Source: Pseudomonadota bacterium
GTDB lineage: Bacteria; Pseudomonadota; Gammaproteobacteria; Burkholderiales; Rhodocyclaceae
DNA: 64,000 bases
NCBI GenBank assembly: GCA_029776255.1
Contig: JAKOTN010000134.1
Location: forward strand, 124,001 to 188,000
Direction: 5' to 3'
Numbering within the stretch: the first letter of the stretch is position 1; each line of letters starts with the position of its first letter. Shown piece after piece: positions 57,430 through 64,000 of this stretch. Under the pieces are notes generated by a model. The model made no database searches. It was not told where the DNA came from and saw only the letters and a list, made by a program, of their open reading frames with translations. The position numbers were made by a program, and so were the translations under genes.

Positions 57430-58931
57430 AGCCGAGCATCGTCCTCGTTGGCCGTCCGAATGTCGGCAAGTCGACGCTTTTCAATCGCCTGACCCGGAGT
57501 CGCGATGCGCTCGTTGCCGATATTCCCGGCTTGACGCGCGATCGCCACTATGGTCATGGTCGTCTTGGCGGCAAACCGTATCTGGTCATCGATACCGGCG
57601 GTTTCGAACCACTGGCCACCGACGGCATCATGCACCGGATGGCGCGGCAGACCGAACAGGCCATGGACGAGGCCGATTCGGTGATTTTCGTTGTCGACGG
57701 GCGCACCGGCATCACGCCCTTGGACAAGGAAATCGCCAATCGCCTGCGGACGTCCGGCCGGCCGGTGCTGGTGGCCGTCAACAAGGCGGAAGGAATGAAG
57801 CATGGCGTCGTCATCGCCGACTTCCACGAACTCGGCCTTGGCGAACCATGGGCGATCTCGGCAACGCACGGCGAGGGTGTGCATGCGCTGATCGAACAGG
57901 CGCTACAGCCGTATCCCGAGCCGTCGGACGATGCGGCAGAAAACGACGTGATCAAGGTGGCGATCGTCGGGCGTCCGAATGTCGGCAAAAGCACGATGAT
58001 CAACGCCTTGCTCGGCGAGGAGCGGGTGATCGCCTTCGACCAGCCGGGAACAACGCGTGACGCCATCCATGTCGACTTCGAGCGCGGCGGTCGAAAGTAC
58101 ACGCTGATCGACACCGCGGGGTTGCGTCGTCGGGGCAAGGTTTTCGAAACCATCGAGAAATTCTCGGTAATCAAAACCCTGCAAGCGATCGAAGGCGCGC
58201 AAGTGGTCATTCTGGTTCTCGACGCCCGCCAGGATATTTCCGATCAAGACGCGCACATTGCCGGTTTCGTGCGCGAATCGGGACGGGCGTTGGTCGTGGC
58301 GATCAACAAATGGGACGGTTTGGACGCTTACCTGCGGGAACAGATCAAGGAAGCGCTCGAAAGCCAGCTGTCGTTCATTGATTTCGCCCGCTTTCACTAT
58401 GTTTCCGCACTCAGGGGGCAGGGCTTGGAGTCGCTGTTTCGCTCGGTGGATGCGGCGTACAAGGCCGCCACCGCCGATTTGCCGACGCCAAAGCTGACCC
58501 GGGCGCTCGCCGACGCCGTGGCTCGTCAGGCGCCACCGCGTAGCGGTCTGTTCCGGCCAAAACTGCGTTACGCGCATCAAGGGGGTAAAAACCCACCATT
58601 GATCGTGGTTCACGGCAACGCGCTCGACAAAGTGCCGGATTCTTATCGCCGTTACCTAGAACACACTTTCCGCGAGGTGTTCCAGTTGCAGGGCACGCCA
58701 CTGCGTATTCAATTCAACGTCAGCCGCAATCCCTTTGCCGACAAGAAACCGCCCGATCAAAATCGGCGCAAGCCAAAACCGGAAGAGACACGAAAGCCGG
58801 TGACGCCCATGCCGGCAGCGGGAAAGTCGAGAACAACCGACAAACCTAAGGCCGCGTCGGGAAACTTTGCTAAGTCAAGACCCAATTCCCGGTCCATAAC
58901 CGGCGGAAAAGCAAAGCCCCCTTCACATTAA
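57426..58931 (+). CDS. der: Ribosome-biogenesis GTPase Der (EngA)
   Basis: Tandem GTPase needed for 50S assembly. Both P-loops read GRPNVGKST (residues 8-16 and about 181-189); switch and base-recognition motifs [19 protein letters not shown] and NKWD are visible, followed by the KH-like domain ([20 protein letters not shown]). At 501 residues it is longer than typical Der (about 440-490), because of a Lys/Pro/Ser-rich C-terminal tail of about 60 residues. Betaproteobacteria often have hfq next; here the following genes are on the other strand. Confidence 0.97.
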   Translation: MKPSIVLVGRPNVGKSTLFNRLTRSRDALVADIPGLTRDRHYGHGRLGGKPYLVIDTGGFEPLATDGIMHRMARQTEQAMDEADSVIFVVDGRTGITPLDKEIANRLRTSGRPVLVAVNKAEGMKHGVVIADFHELGLGEPWAISATHGEGVHALIEQALQPYPEPSDDAAENDVIKVAIVGRPNVGKSTMINALLGEERVIAFDQPGTTRDAIHVDFERGGRKYTLIDTAGLRRRGKVFETIEKFSVIKTLQAIEGAQVVILVLDARQDISDQDAHIAGFVRESGRALVVAINKWDGLDAYLREQIKEALESQLSFIDFARFHYVSALRGQGLESLFRSVDAAYKAATADLPTPKLTRALADAVARQAPPRSGLFRPKLRYAHQGGKNPPLIVVHGNALDKVPDSYRRYLEHTFREVFQLQGTPLRIQFNVSRNPFADKKPPDQNRRKPKPEETRKPVTPMPAAGKSRTTDKPKAASGNFAKSRPNSRSITGGKAKPPSH

Positions 58932-59039
58932 TCCCGGCCGACGGTCGTACCCGCCGCCGTTGGCTACTCCGCCAATCTCTCGTCTCTCCCTCGCGGGTTG
59001 TACAGCTTCTCAGCCGTGTGCCGGGACTGGATTTCACTG

Positions 59040-60245
59040 TCACCGAAGCAATGCAATAAACGTCGCGGCGATGATGGCCGAGGTAATGACGCCACTGATA
59101 TTGGCTCCCAGCGCGTGCGGCAGGATGATCGCGCTAGGGTTGGCTGTCGAAGCGATTTTCTGGACGACCTTGGCTGTTGTCGGTACGCAGCTAACTCCGG
59201 CGATGCCAATCATCGGATTGTATTTACCCCCGCTCCAAAAATATAGGATGTAGCCACCAAGAAGTCCGCCGAGTGCGGAGATCGTCAGGGCGAGCATGCC
59301 GAGGAGAAGCAATTTCAATACCGTTGGATCAAGCAACGTATTGGCTTCACAAAGAATTCCCAGTGTTAAACCAAGGAAAAAGGTCGCCGAATACAAGAAC
59401 ACATCGCCCAGCAACTTGGTAAATGGCTCAATGCCGCTTTCGCGAACAGCCACGCCGAGAAACAGCGAAAAGAACAACGGCGCCGCGACTGGAAACAGCA
59501 GACAGAGTAGCGTACAAGCGACGACCGCGAAGGTCAGTTTTTGGGCGCGACTGATCTTTGGTCCCGTGTCTGAGGCCATGCTGATCCCGCGGATGTGTTT
59601 GGGTACCAACCATTTGATCAAATAAGGATAGGCGCCGTAAGTCAAACCCAGATAAAGATAGCCGACGACCGTTATGGGAACGAAAAGATCCTTGGCCAGG
59701 ACGAGTGAGGTGAAAAGCACCATCGGTCCGTCCGCACCACCAATGGTGGCAACGGCCGCCGCTTGCCCCTGATTGAGGCCCAGCCAAACGGCGATGGGGA
59801 AGACGGCGATTGTTCCCAATTCGGCGAATAAGGCGATAAGCATGCTCTGGAAGGGGCGCGCCATGACGTAACCGACGTCAAGCAAGACACCAATACCCAT
59901 GAACACCAGGCAGGCGATAAGCCCATTGCTGAATGTCAGCGTATAAACCGGTTGTAGCCAGTCGATCTGCATGATATTGACCAGGTCGACCGGATCGGAC
60001 ATCAATGGGTCGACGAACAACGTTCCCATTTTGTTGCCTTCCAGGAACATGACTCCGGCATTGACCGATGACATGCCCAGTCCCATCGGGATCATCAACA
60101 ACGGTTCCAGAACGTTTTTGGAACCCAGATAGATCAGAAAAAAACCTAGAAGCATTAAGAAAATACGCCCGAACATGATTTTCGGGTCGGACGCCGCCAG
60201 TGTGGCGATGCCCTGGAATAAATCGAGGAAATGAATGCCGTCCAT
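59040..60245 (-). CDS. mmdB: Methylmalonyl-CoA decarboxylase beta subunit (Na+ pump)
   Basis: Membrane subunit of the sodium-translocating decarboxylase family (OadB, MmdB, GcdB), 401 residues and about ten helices. It decarboxylates the carboxybiotin and couples this to Na+ export. Residues shown important in Klebsiella OadB are in place: Asp in GGADGPMVLF, Tyr in the YLYLGLTYGAYPYLI segment, and Asn-x3-Gly-x4-Ser in NPMIGIAGVS. GAGGG precedes the ATG. It is the last gene of the mmdADCB operon, 98 bases after mmdC. It resembles OadB equally; the mmd name rests on mmdA. Confidence 0.92.
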   Translation of the reverse strand: MDGIHFLDLFQGIATLAASDPKIMFGRIFLMLLGFFLIYLGSKNVLEPLLMIPMGLGMSSVNAGVMFLEGNKMGTLFVDPLMSDPVDLVNIMQIDWLQPVYTLTFSNGLIACLVFMGIGVLLDVGYVMARPFQSMLIALFAELGTIAVFPIAVWLGLNQGQAAAVATIGGADGPMVLFTSLVLAKDLFVPITVVGYLYLGLTYGAYPYLIKWLVPKHIRGISMASDTGPKISRAQKLTFAVVACTLLCLLFPVAAPLFFSLFLGVAVRESGIEPFTKLLGDVFLYSATFFLGLTLGILCEANTLLDPTVLKLLLLGMLALTISALGGLLGGYILYFWSGGKYNPMIGIAGVSCVPTTAKVVQKIASTANPSAIILPHALGANISGVITSAIIAATFIALLR

Positions 60246-60343
60246 AGGTATTAGCCCTCGCGCCGGGCAAGATCGATAACTTGCCCGCGCATCGGTTGAT
60301 TGGCGACCAGCATTACCGGTCTACTGCTTGGCGCTTTGTGGGT

Positions 60344-60748
60344 TCAGACGATCGTCACCAGCGCTTGACCGCTTTCAACGGCATCGCCAGGGGAAACCAG
60401 AACGCGAGTGATCTGACCGCCTTTGTTCGCGACGATCGGTGTTTTCATCTTCATGGCCTCGAGAACGAGCAGACGGTCGCCGGCGGCGACGGTTTGTCCG
60501 ACCTTGGCATCGACTTCAACAATCACGCCACCCATGCCGGCAACGACATCGCCGTTGCCAGCGGCGGCGGGGGCGCTGGGCGCGGCGCTTGTCGTCGGAG
60601 CGGTTGCACTTGCACTTGCACTGCTGGCCGGCATCGGCGACACGTGTGAGATAGCCGACGGGACGGGGGTTGCTTGACCGGTGGTGAGTTCGAGTACGCT
60701 GACATCGTATTCACGACCGTTAACCGTAACCTTGAATTGTCTAGACAT
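60344..60748 (-). CDS. mmdC: Biotin carboxyl-carrier subunit (MmdC)
   Basis: Mobile biotin carrier of 134 residues. The N-terminal FKVTVNGREYDVSVLEL segment is followed by a Pro/Ala/Ser linker (about 30-62) that gives reach between active sites, then the biotinyl domain with LLVLEAMKMKTPIVA, where Lys in AMKM is biotinylated. Twelve bases separate it from mmdD. It carries CO2 from MmdA to MmdB. Confidence 0.93.
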   Translation of the reverse strand: MSRQFKVTVNGREYDVSVLELTTGQATPVPSAISHVSPMPASSASASATAPTTSAAPSAPAAAGNGDVVAGMGGVIVEVDAKVGQTVAAGDRLLVLEAMKMKTPIVANKGGQITRVLVSPGDAVESGQALVTIV

Positions 60749-60760
60749 GTTGTGCTCCTG

Positions 60761-61093
60761 TTAGCGGGTGCCGCGACTAGCGTTTCCCGGCAAATGTGAA
60801 GAATGTTGTGCCGCGCGTCCGCCACTGGACCAATTGTGGCTTGATTGCGCGATGTGCAAAATCCGGTGCGGTCCGATGACCGAGAAGATGGCCGCCGTTA
60901 GGGCCGCGACATCCTCGTCGGGAACGCCGATTCCAATTGGGCAAACCGATCCGGTGGGGATATCCGCCGGCTTGATTTTTTCCAGTCGACCAGTCACGGA
61001 AACCATGACCTTGATGAGCACGGCGACAAACGCCGAGATCACGATGGCAATTCCATAAACCTGTAGCGCTTTGGCAAGGGCATCAGCGACCAT
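60761..61093 (-). CDS. mmdD: Small membrane delta subunit (MmdD/OadG-like)
   Basis: Single-pass membrane protein of 110 residues. The hydrophobic N-terminus (VYGIAIVISAFVAVLIKVMV) is followed by a cytoplasmic tail ending in basic residues. Such subunits hold the enzyme together and bind the alpha subunit. Sequence conservation is low in this family, so the call depends on length, topology and position between mmdA and mmdC. Confidence 0.85.
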   Translation of the reverse strand: MVADALAKALQVYGIAIVISAFVAVLIKVMVSVTGRLEKIKPADIPTGSVCPIGIGVPDEDVAALTAAIFSVIGPHRILHIAQSSHNWSSGGRAAQHSSHLPGNASRGTR

Positions 61094-61119
61094 GAGGAGG
61101 AATCCTTTCGTTGTTTCGG

Positions 61120-62673
61120 TTACATGGGAATGTTGCCGTGCTTCTTCGCTGGCCGAAGCTCGCGCTTATCGAGAATCTTGCGCAAGGCCAGGGCGACCAT
61201 CCAGCGAGTATCCTGCGGCTCGATCACGTCGGTGATGTAGAAGTTGCTCGCCGATACGTAGGGCGAGGCAAACTCGTCGCGGTACTCCTGGGCGAGTTCG
61301 GTCGCCCGTGCCTGGCGATCCTCGGCCTGCTCAAGTTCCTTGCGGTACAGGATCTTCACCGCGGCTTCAGCGCCCATGACGGCGATTTCGGCCGTCGGCC
61401 AGGCAAAAACCATGTCCGCGCCAAGTTCTTGACTGCACATGGCAAGATAAGAGCCGCCATACGCCTTGCGCAGGATGACCGTGATTTTCGGGGCGGTGCA
61501 GGAGCCGTAGGCGGAGAGCATCTTGGCGCCATGGCGGATGATGCCGCCGCGCTCCTGTTCGACGCCCGGGAGAAAGCCCGGTACATCGACCAATGTCACC
61601 ACCGGCACGTTGAAGATGTTGCAGGTGCGCACGAAACGCGCCACCTTGTCGGCCGCGTTGAGATCCAGCGCGCCGGCCATCACCATCGGCTGGTTGGCGA
61701 CGATGCCGGTCACCACGCCGCCGATACGGGCAAAGCCGACGATGACGTTGCGGGCAAAACCGGCATGGACTTCAAGCAGTTCGCCATGGTCTACCACACG
61801 GCGAATGACGAGGTACATGTCCAGGGGGTCCGAAGGGCTGTCCGGGATGCAGTCGTTGATTCCCGGGTCGGCAGCCTCTTCGATCGGTACCGACAAATCG
61901 TGGGGCGGATCCTCGGTGTTGTTGGCGGGCAGGTAGCTCAGCAGCTGTTTTACCAGCGCGATGGCCTGCAAGTCGTCGTCGGCGATGAAGTGGGCATTCC
62001 CGCTGACCGTGGCATGCATTTCGGCGCCGCCGACCTCGGCCATCGTCGTGGCGCGACCGGTCACGGCCTTGATGACTTCCGGGCCGGTAAGGAACATGTG
62101 CGCGTTATGGCGCGTCATGATCACGAAATCCATCAGCGCCGGCGAGTAAGCGGCACCGCCCGCGCACGGGCCGCAGATCACCGCGATTTGCGGCACCACG
62201 CCCGACAGCAATACATTGGCGTAAAAAACATCGCCGTAGCCGGAAAGGGCATCGACGCCTTCCTGGATGCGGGCGCCGCCTGAGTCCTTGAAGGCGACGA
62301 TCGGGACGCCGATTTTTAGCGCATGGCGCATGATGCGGGTGATTTTCCGCGCCTGCATTTTGCCGAGCGTACCGGCTAAAACGCTGAAATCCTGGCTGAA
62401 CGACGCAACCTGCATGTGCCCGACGTAACCGCTGCCGGCAATCACGCCGTCAGCGGGCAGATTCCGTCCGGACATGCCGAAATGGGTGGCGGCGTGCGCG
62501 GCGTGCAGGCCGAGTTCCTGAAAAGTTCCTTCAAGAAAAAGGGCGTGCAATCGCTCCCGAGCCGACAGCAATCCTTTGGCGTGCAAGGCTTCGAGTTTTT
62601 CCGGACTGACGTTTTCCGTCAGTTCCGCCCGTTTTGCGCGCAGTTTGTCCAACAACTCCTGGCGTATGGTCAT
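61120..62673 (-). CDS. mmdA: Methylmalonyl-CoA decarboxylase alpha (carboxyltransferase) subunit
   Basis: Carboxyltransferase of 517 residues that moves the carboxyl group of (S)-methylmalonyl-CoA to biotin. It contains SGGARIQEGVDALSGYGDVF, CGPCAGGAAYSPALMDF, the LTGPEVIKAVTGR loop, and the second crotonase-like half with VDVPGFLPGVEQERGGIIRH and AYGGSYLAMCSQELGAD. Its closest relatives include propionyl-CoA carboxylase beta subunits; the downstream mmdDCB genes decide for decarboxylase. ATG 62673 has AGGA upstream. A weak promoter (TAGCCA-N17-GATACT, minus strand, 62763-62791) and a CGGCCG inverted repeat lie in the leader. Confidence 0.94.
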   Translation of the reverse strand: MTIRQELLDKLRAKRAELTENVSPEKLEALHAKGLLSARERLHALFLEGTFQELGLHAAHAATHFGMSGRNLPADGVIAGSGYVGHMQVASFSQDFSVLAGTLGKMQARKITRIMRHALKIGVPIVAFKDSGGARIQEGVDALSGYGDVFYANVLLSGVVPQIAVICGPCAGGAAYSPALMDFVIMTRHNAHMFLTGPEVIKAVTGRATTMAEVGGAEMHATVSGNAHFIADDDLQAIALVKQLLSYLPANNTEDPPHDLSVPIEEAADPGINDCIPDSPSDPLDMYLVIRRVVDHGELLEVHAGFARNVIVGFARIGGVVTGIVANQPMVMAGALDLNAADKVARFVRTCNIFNVPVVTLVDVPGFLPGVEQERGGIIRHGAKMLSAYGSCTAPKITVILRKAYGGSYLAMCSQELGADMVFAWPTAEIAVMGAEAAVKILYRKELEQAEDRQARATELAQEYRDEFASPYVSASNFYITDVIEPQDTRWMVALALRKILDKRELRPAKKHGNIPM

Positions 62674-62885
62674 AGGGGTTCCTGAAAGGTGAAAAGACTT
62701 TGAATTTGTCTCGTTGATTCTTATTCTCGCGGCCGCGATCACGGCCGACTTTGTGGCAGGGTAGTATCCACATTTTTTTGAGCGCTGGCTAGTTGTTTCG
62801 CGCGGCGTCATCGCCTGTAATGGACGATCGCTCGGGAAGGCGCGTGAACAAGAGGAAAGAGTGGTCTTTCGGGCGACAAATTGGC

Positions 62886-63035
62886 TTAAACGAAGGACCG
62901 CGAGGGCGTACAATGCACGGTCTGCGCGGATTCGGCAAAACACCGCTGTTCGATACCTGCGGCGACAGTGCCTTGTTGCGGGTGTGCCTTTTGTTCGTCC
63001 GCAAAAAAAGCCCTGAAAGCAGGGCTTTGTTTTTT
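62886..63035 (+). ncRNA. Candidate small RNA or abortive leader transcript
   Basis: TTAAAC (62886-62891) and TACAAT (62909-62914), 17 bases apart, form a plausible promoter, giving a start near 62921. The hairpin AGCCCTG-AAAG-CAGGGCT at 63009-63026 is followed by TTGTTTTTTG on the plus strand, a usable terminator. The resulting transcript would be about 110 nucleotides, with no convincing open reading frame or ribosome site. The only gene it could otherwise serve is rnr, beyond the antisense tRNA. Sequence only; no family recognised. Confidence 0.35.
63003..63026 (-). terminator. Terminator of tRNA-Leu (minus strand)
   Basis: On the minus strand the stem AGCCCTG with CAGGGCT, loop CTTT, is followed by seven T residues. 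It lies 12 bases past the tRNA 3' end. The same hairpin also has T residues on the plus side. Confidence 0.8.
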
Positions 63036-63037
63036 GC

Positions 63038-63124
63038 TGGTGCCCAAGAGAGGAATCGAACCTCCACGGTGTTGCCACCACTAGGACCTGAACCTAGCGC
63101 GTCTACCAATTTCGCCACCTGGGC
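63038..63124 (-). tRNA. tRNA-Leu (anticodon CAG)
   Basis: Eighty-seven bases including an encoded CCA. The acceptor GCCCAGG... pairs with ...TTGGGC, the D arm contains TGGTAGAC, the anticodon stem CTAGG/CCTAG holds loop TTCAGGT with anticodon CAG (63088-63090 on the plus strand as CTG), a long variable arm marks class II, and the T loop reads GGTTCGATTCC. The variable arm and the A discriminator fit leucine. It reads CUG codons. Confidence 0.96.
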
Positions 63125-63142
63125 ATTTCCAGCGAAGGCCGA

Positions 63143-63170
63143 ATTCTAAAGGATCATGAAAAAATGTCAA
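63143..63170 (-). promoter_or_regulatory. Sigma-70 promoter of tRNA-Leu
   Basis: On the minus strand TTGACA (63165-63170) and TAGAAT (63143-63148) are 16 bases apart, near consensus. The start site would be about 12 bases before the tRNA 5' end. The -35 box overlaps the rnr start codon at 63164-63166. Confidence 0.8.
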
Positions 63171-64000
63171 TAAAGAGGTTGTCTGCGGTGCGTCGCGGTG
63201 ATCCGCATCTTGATCGCGAACTGAAACGTTATGAACACCCTTTGCCGTCGCGGGAGTACATTCTGCAAACCGTTGAGGCACAAGGAAAACCGGTCAGTTT
63301 CGAAATGCTCTGCACCTTGCTCGACATTCGGGATTTCGAACTTGAGCTTTTTCAGCGTCGATTGCGTGCCATGGAGCGCGAGGCGCAATTGCTGCGCAAC
63401 CGCAAATCGGCCTTCATCCTCCCCGAGCGCGCCAGTTTGATTGCTGGCCGCGTCGAAGGGCATCCCGACGGCTATGGTTTTCTGGTTCCGGACGATGGCA
63501 GCGACGATTTGTTCTTGGAAGCGCGGCAAATGTCCAAGGTGCTGCATCGCGATCGCGCGTTGGTGCGGATCGTCGGCGTCGACCGCAAAGGGCGGCGTGA
63601 AGGGGTGATCGTTGAAGTTCTGGAGCGGGCGAATAGCAAGGTCGTCGGCCGGGTGCTGATCGAACACGGGTTTACGGTGGTGGTCCCGGAAAATCGGCGC
63701 ATCAACCAGGATATTCTGGTGGCGCCGGAGGGGGCCGTCCAGGCCAGGGCGGGCGAGGTGGTGGTGGTCGAGATCATCGAGCAGCCGGATCGGCACGCCA
63801 AACCGATCGGACGTCTGGTCGAGGTGCTCGGTAACTATGCGGACCCCGGCATGGAGATCGAAATCGCCTTGCGCAAACATGAGTTGCCGTTCGAGTTTTC
63901 CGACGGCGCGCTGGCAGAAGCGGCGAAATTGCCGGAAAGCGTCGATACTCTCGATGCCGGAGAACGGAGCGATCTGCGCGATCTGCCGTTGGTGACCATC
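63164..64000 (+). CDS. rnr: Ribonuclease R (3' truncated by window end)
   Basis: 3'-to-5' exoribonuclease of the RNase II family that degrades structured RNA. The frame is open from ATG 63164 (MSIKRLSAVRRGDPHLDREL) to the window end, giving 279 residues. The N-terminal helix-turn-helix region (YILQTVEAQGKPVSFEML) and the first cold-shock domain (GHPDGYGFLVPDDGSDDLFL) are typical; the catalytic RNB and S1 domains lie outside. AAGGA at 63149-63153 is the ribosome site. The start is shared with the divergent tRNA promoter, and the rnr promoter is not obvious. Confidence 0.93.
   Translation, partial: MSIKRLSAVRRGDPHLDRELKRYEHPLPSREYILQTVEAQGKPVSFEMLCTLLDIRDFELELFQRRLRAMEREAQLLRNRKSAFILPERASLIAGRVEGHPDGYGFLVPDDGSDDLFLEARQMSKVLHRDRALVRIVGVDRKGRREGVIVEVLERANSKVVGRVLIEHGFTVVVPENRRINQDILVAPEGAVQARAGEVVVVEIIEQPDRHAKPIGRLVEVLGNYADPGMEIEIALRKHELPFEFSDGALAEAAKLPESVDTLDAGERSDLRDLPLVTI

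Larger units (their letters stand above)
62674..63037. other. Intergenic region mmdA-tRNA-Leu
   Basis: No protein gene is supported. It holds the mmdA leader with a CGGCCG inverted repeat (62730-62747), a plus-strand promoter-like sequence at 62886-62914 and a hairpin at 63009-63026 with T-runs on both sides. A plus frame across the region also runs through the tRNA and is not real. Confidence 0.6.

Noticed and set aside
62793-63149. 118-codon plus-strand frame ending near the tRNA
   Set aside because: It runs through the tRNA-Leu gene; its tail is the well-known artefact from translating a tRNA antisense strand.

Overview
The window is a GC-rich chromosomal segment from a betaproteobacterium, most likely a Rhodocyclales member. 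The basis is gene order: tolB-pal-cpoB-queE-queC, rpmB-rpmG beside radC, accA-tilS, ubiA-ubiD, and ndk-rlmN-pilW-rodZ-ispG-hisS-yfgM-bamB-der. A Na+-pumping methylmalonyl-CoA decarboxylase operon fits propionate formers such as Propionivibrio. The genus is inference. There is no rRNA, prophage, complete insertion sequence or CRISPR array.

Layout. 1-5435: Tol-Pal envelope genes, two queuosine genes split by a PilZ gene, and a YeeE/YedE transporter. 5525-9371: lipid glycosylation genes (polyprenyl-phosphate glycosyltransferase, ArnT-like GT39, GtrA, YdjC-type deacetylase). 9477-16012: radC, rpmB-rpmG, DAHP synthase, a decayed stretch, a low-molecular-weight phosphatase, a formylglycine-generating-enzyme-like protein, a hydroxypyruvate-isomerase-like protein and a glycosyltransferase. 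16078-19198: Tim44-like protein, NhaR-like regulator, HtpX. 19245-24276: an operon of TonB-dependent receptor, YfiR-type protein and hybrid histidine kinase.

24277-25594 is mostly degraded sequence. 25521-29045 is an ArsR-controlled operon (ArsR, exported amidohydrolase, MFS-acyltransferase fusion). 29079-35004 holds ubiA, ubiD, a DUF4870 protein, dacB and a CYTH-CHAD protein. A Crp/Fnr regulator broken by one nonsense codon lies at 35051-35743, followed by a 0.9-kb empty region. 36667-40571 carries a PhoU/DUF47-like protein, a SulP anion transporter with STAS and cyclic-nucleotide-binding domains, and UspA. 40609-43643: DNA glycosylase, accA, tilS. 43701-49579: a DctS/DctR-type two-component system divergent from dctPQM for C4-dicarboxylate uptake.

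49671-58931 is the ndk-to-der housekeeping run, tightly packed with start/stop overlaps. It is followed on the opposite strand by mmdADCB, a tRNA-Leu(CAG), and the 5' part of rnr, which runs off the end.

The physiology hangs together. Dicarboxylates enter through DctPQM, succinate can pass through methylmalonyl-CoA, and its decarboxylation by MmdADCB would pump Na+ and release propionyl-CoA. Much of the rest serves the envelope (Tol-Pal, BamB, RodZ, PilW, DacB, lipid glycosylation). Least explained are the receptor-YfiR-kinase operon, the SulP-cNMP/DUF47/UspA cluster, the ArsR operon, and a possible small RNA between mmdA and the tRNA.
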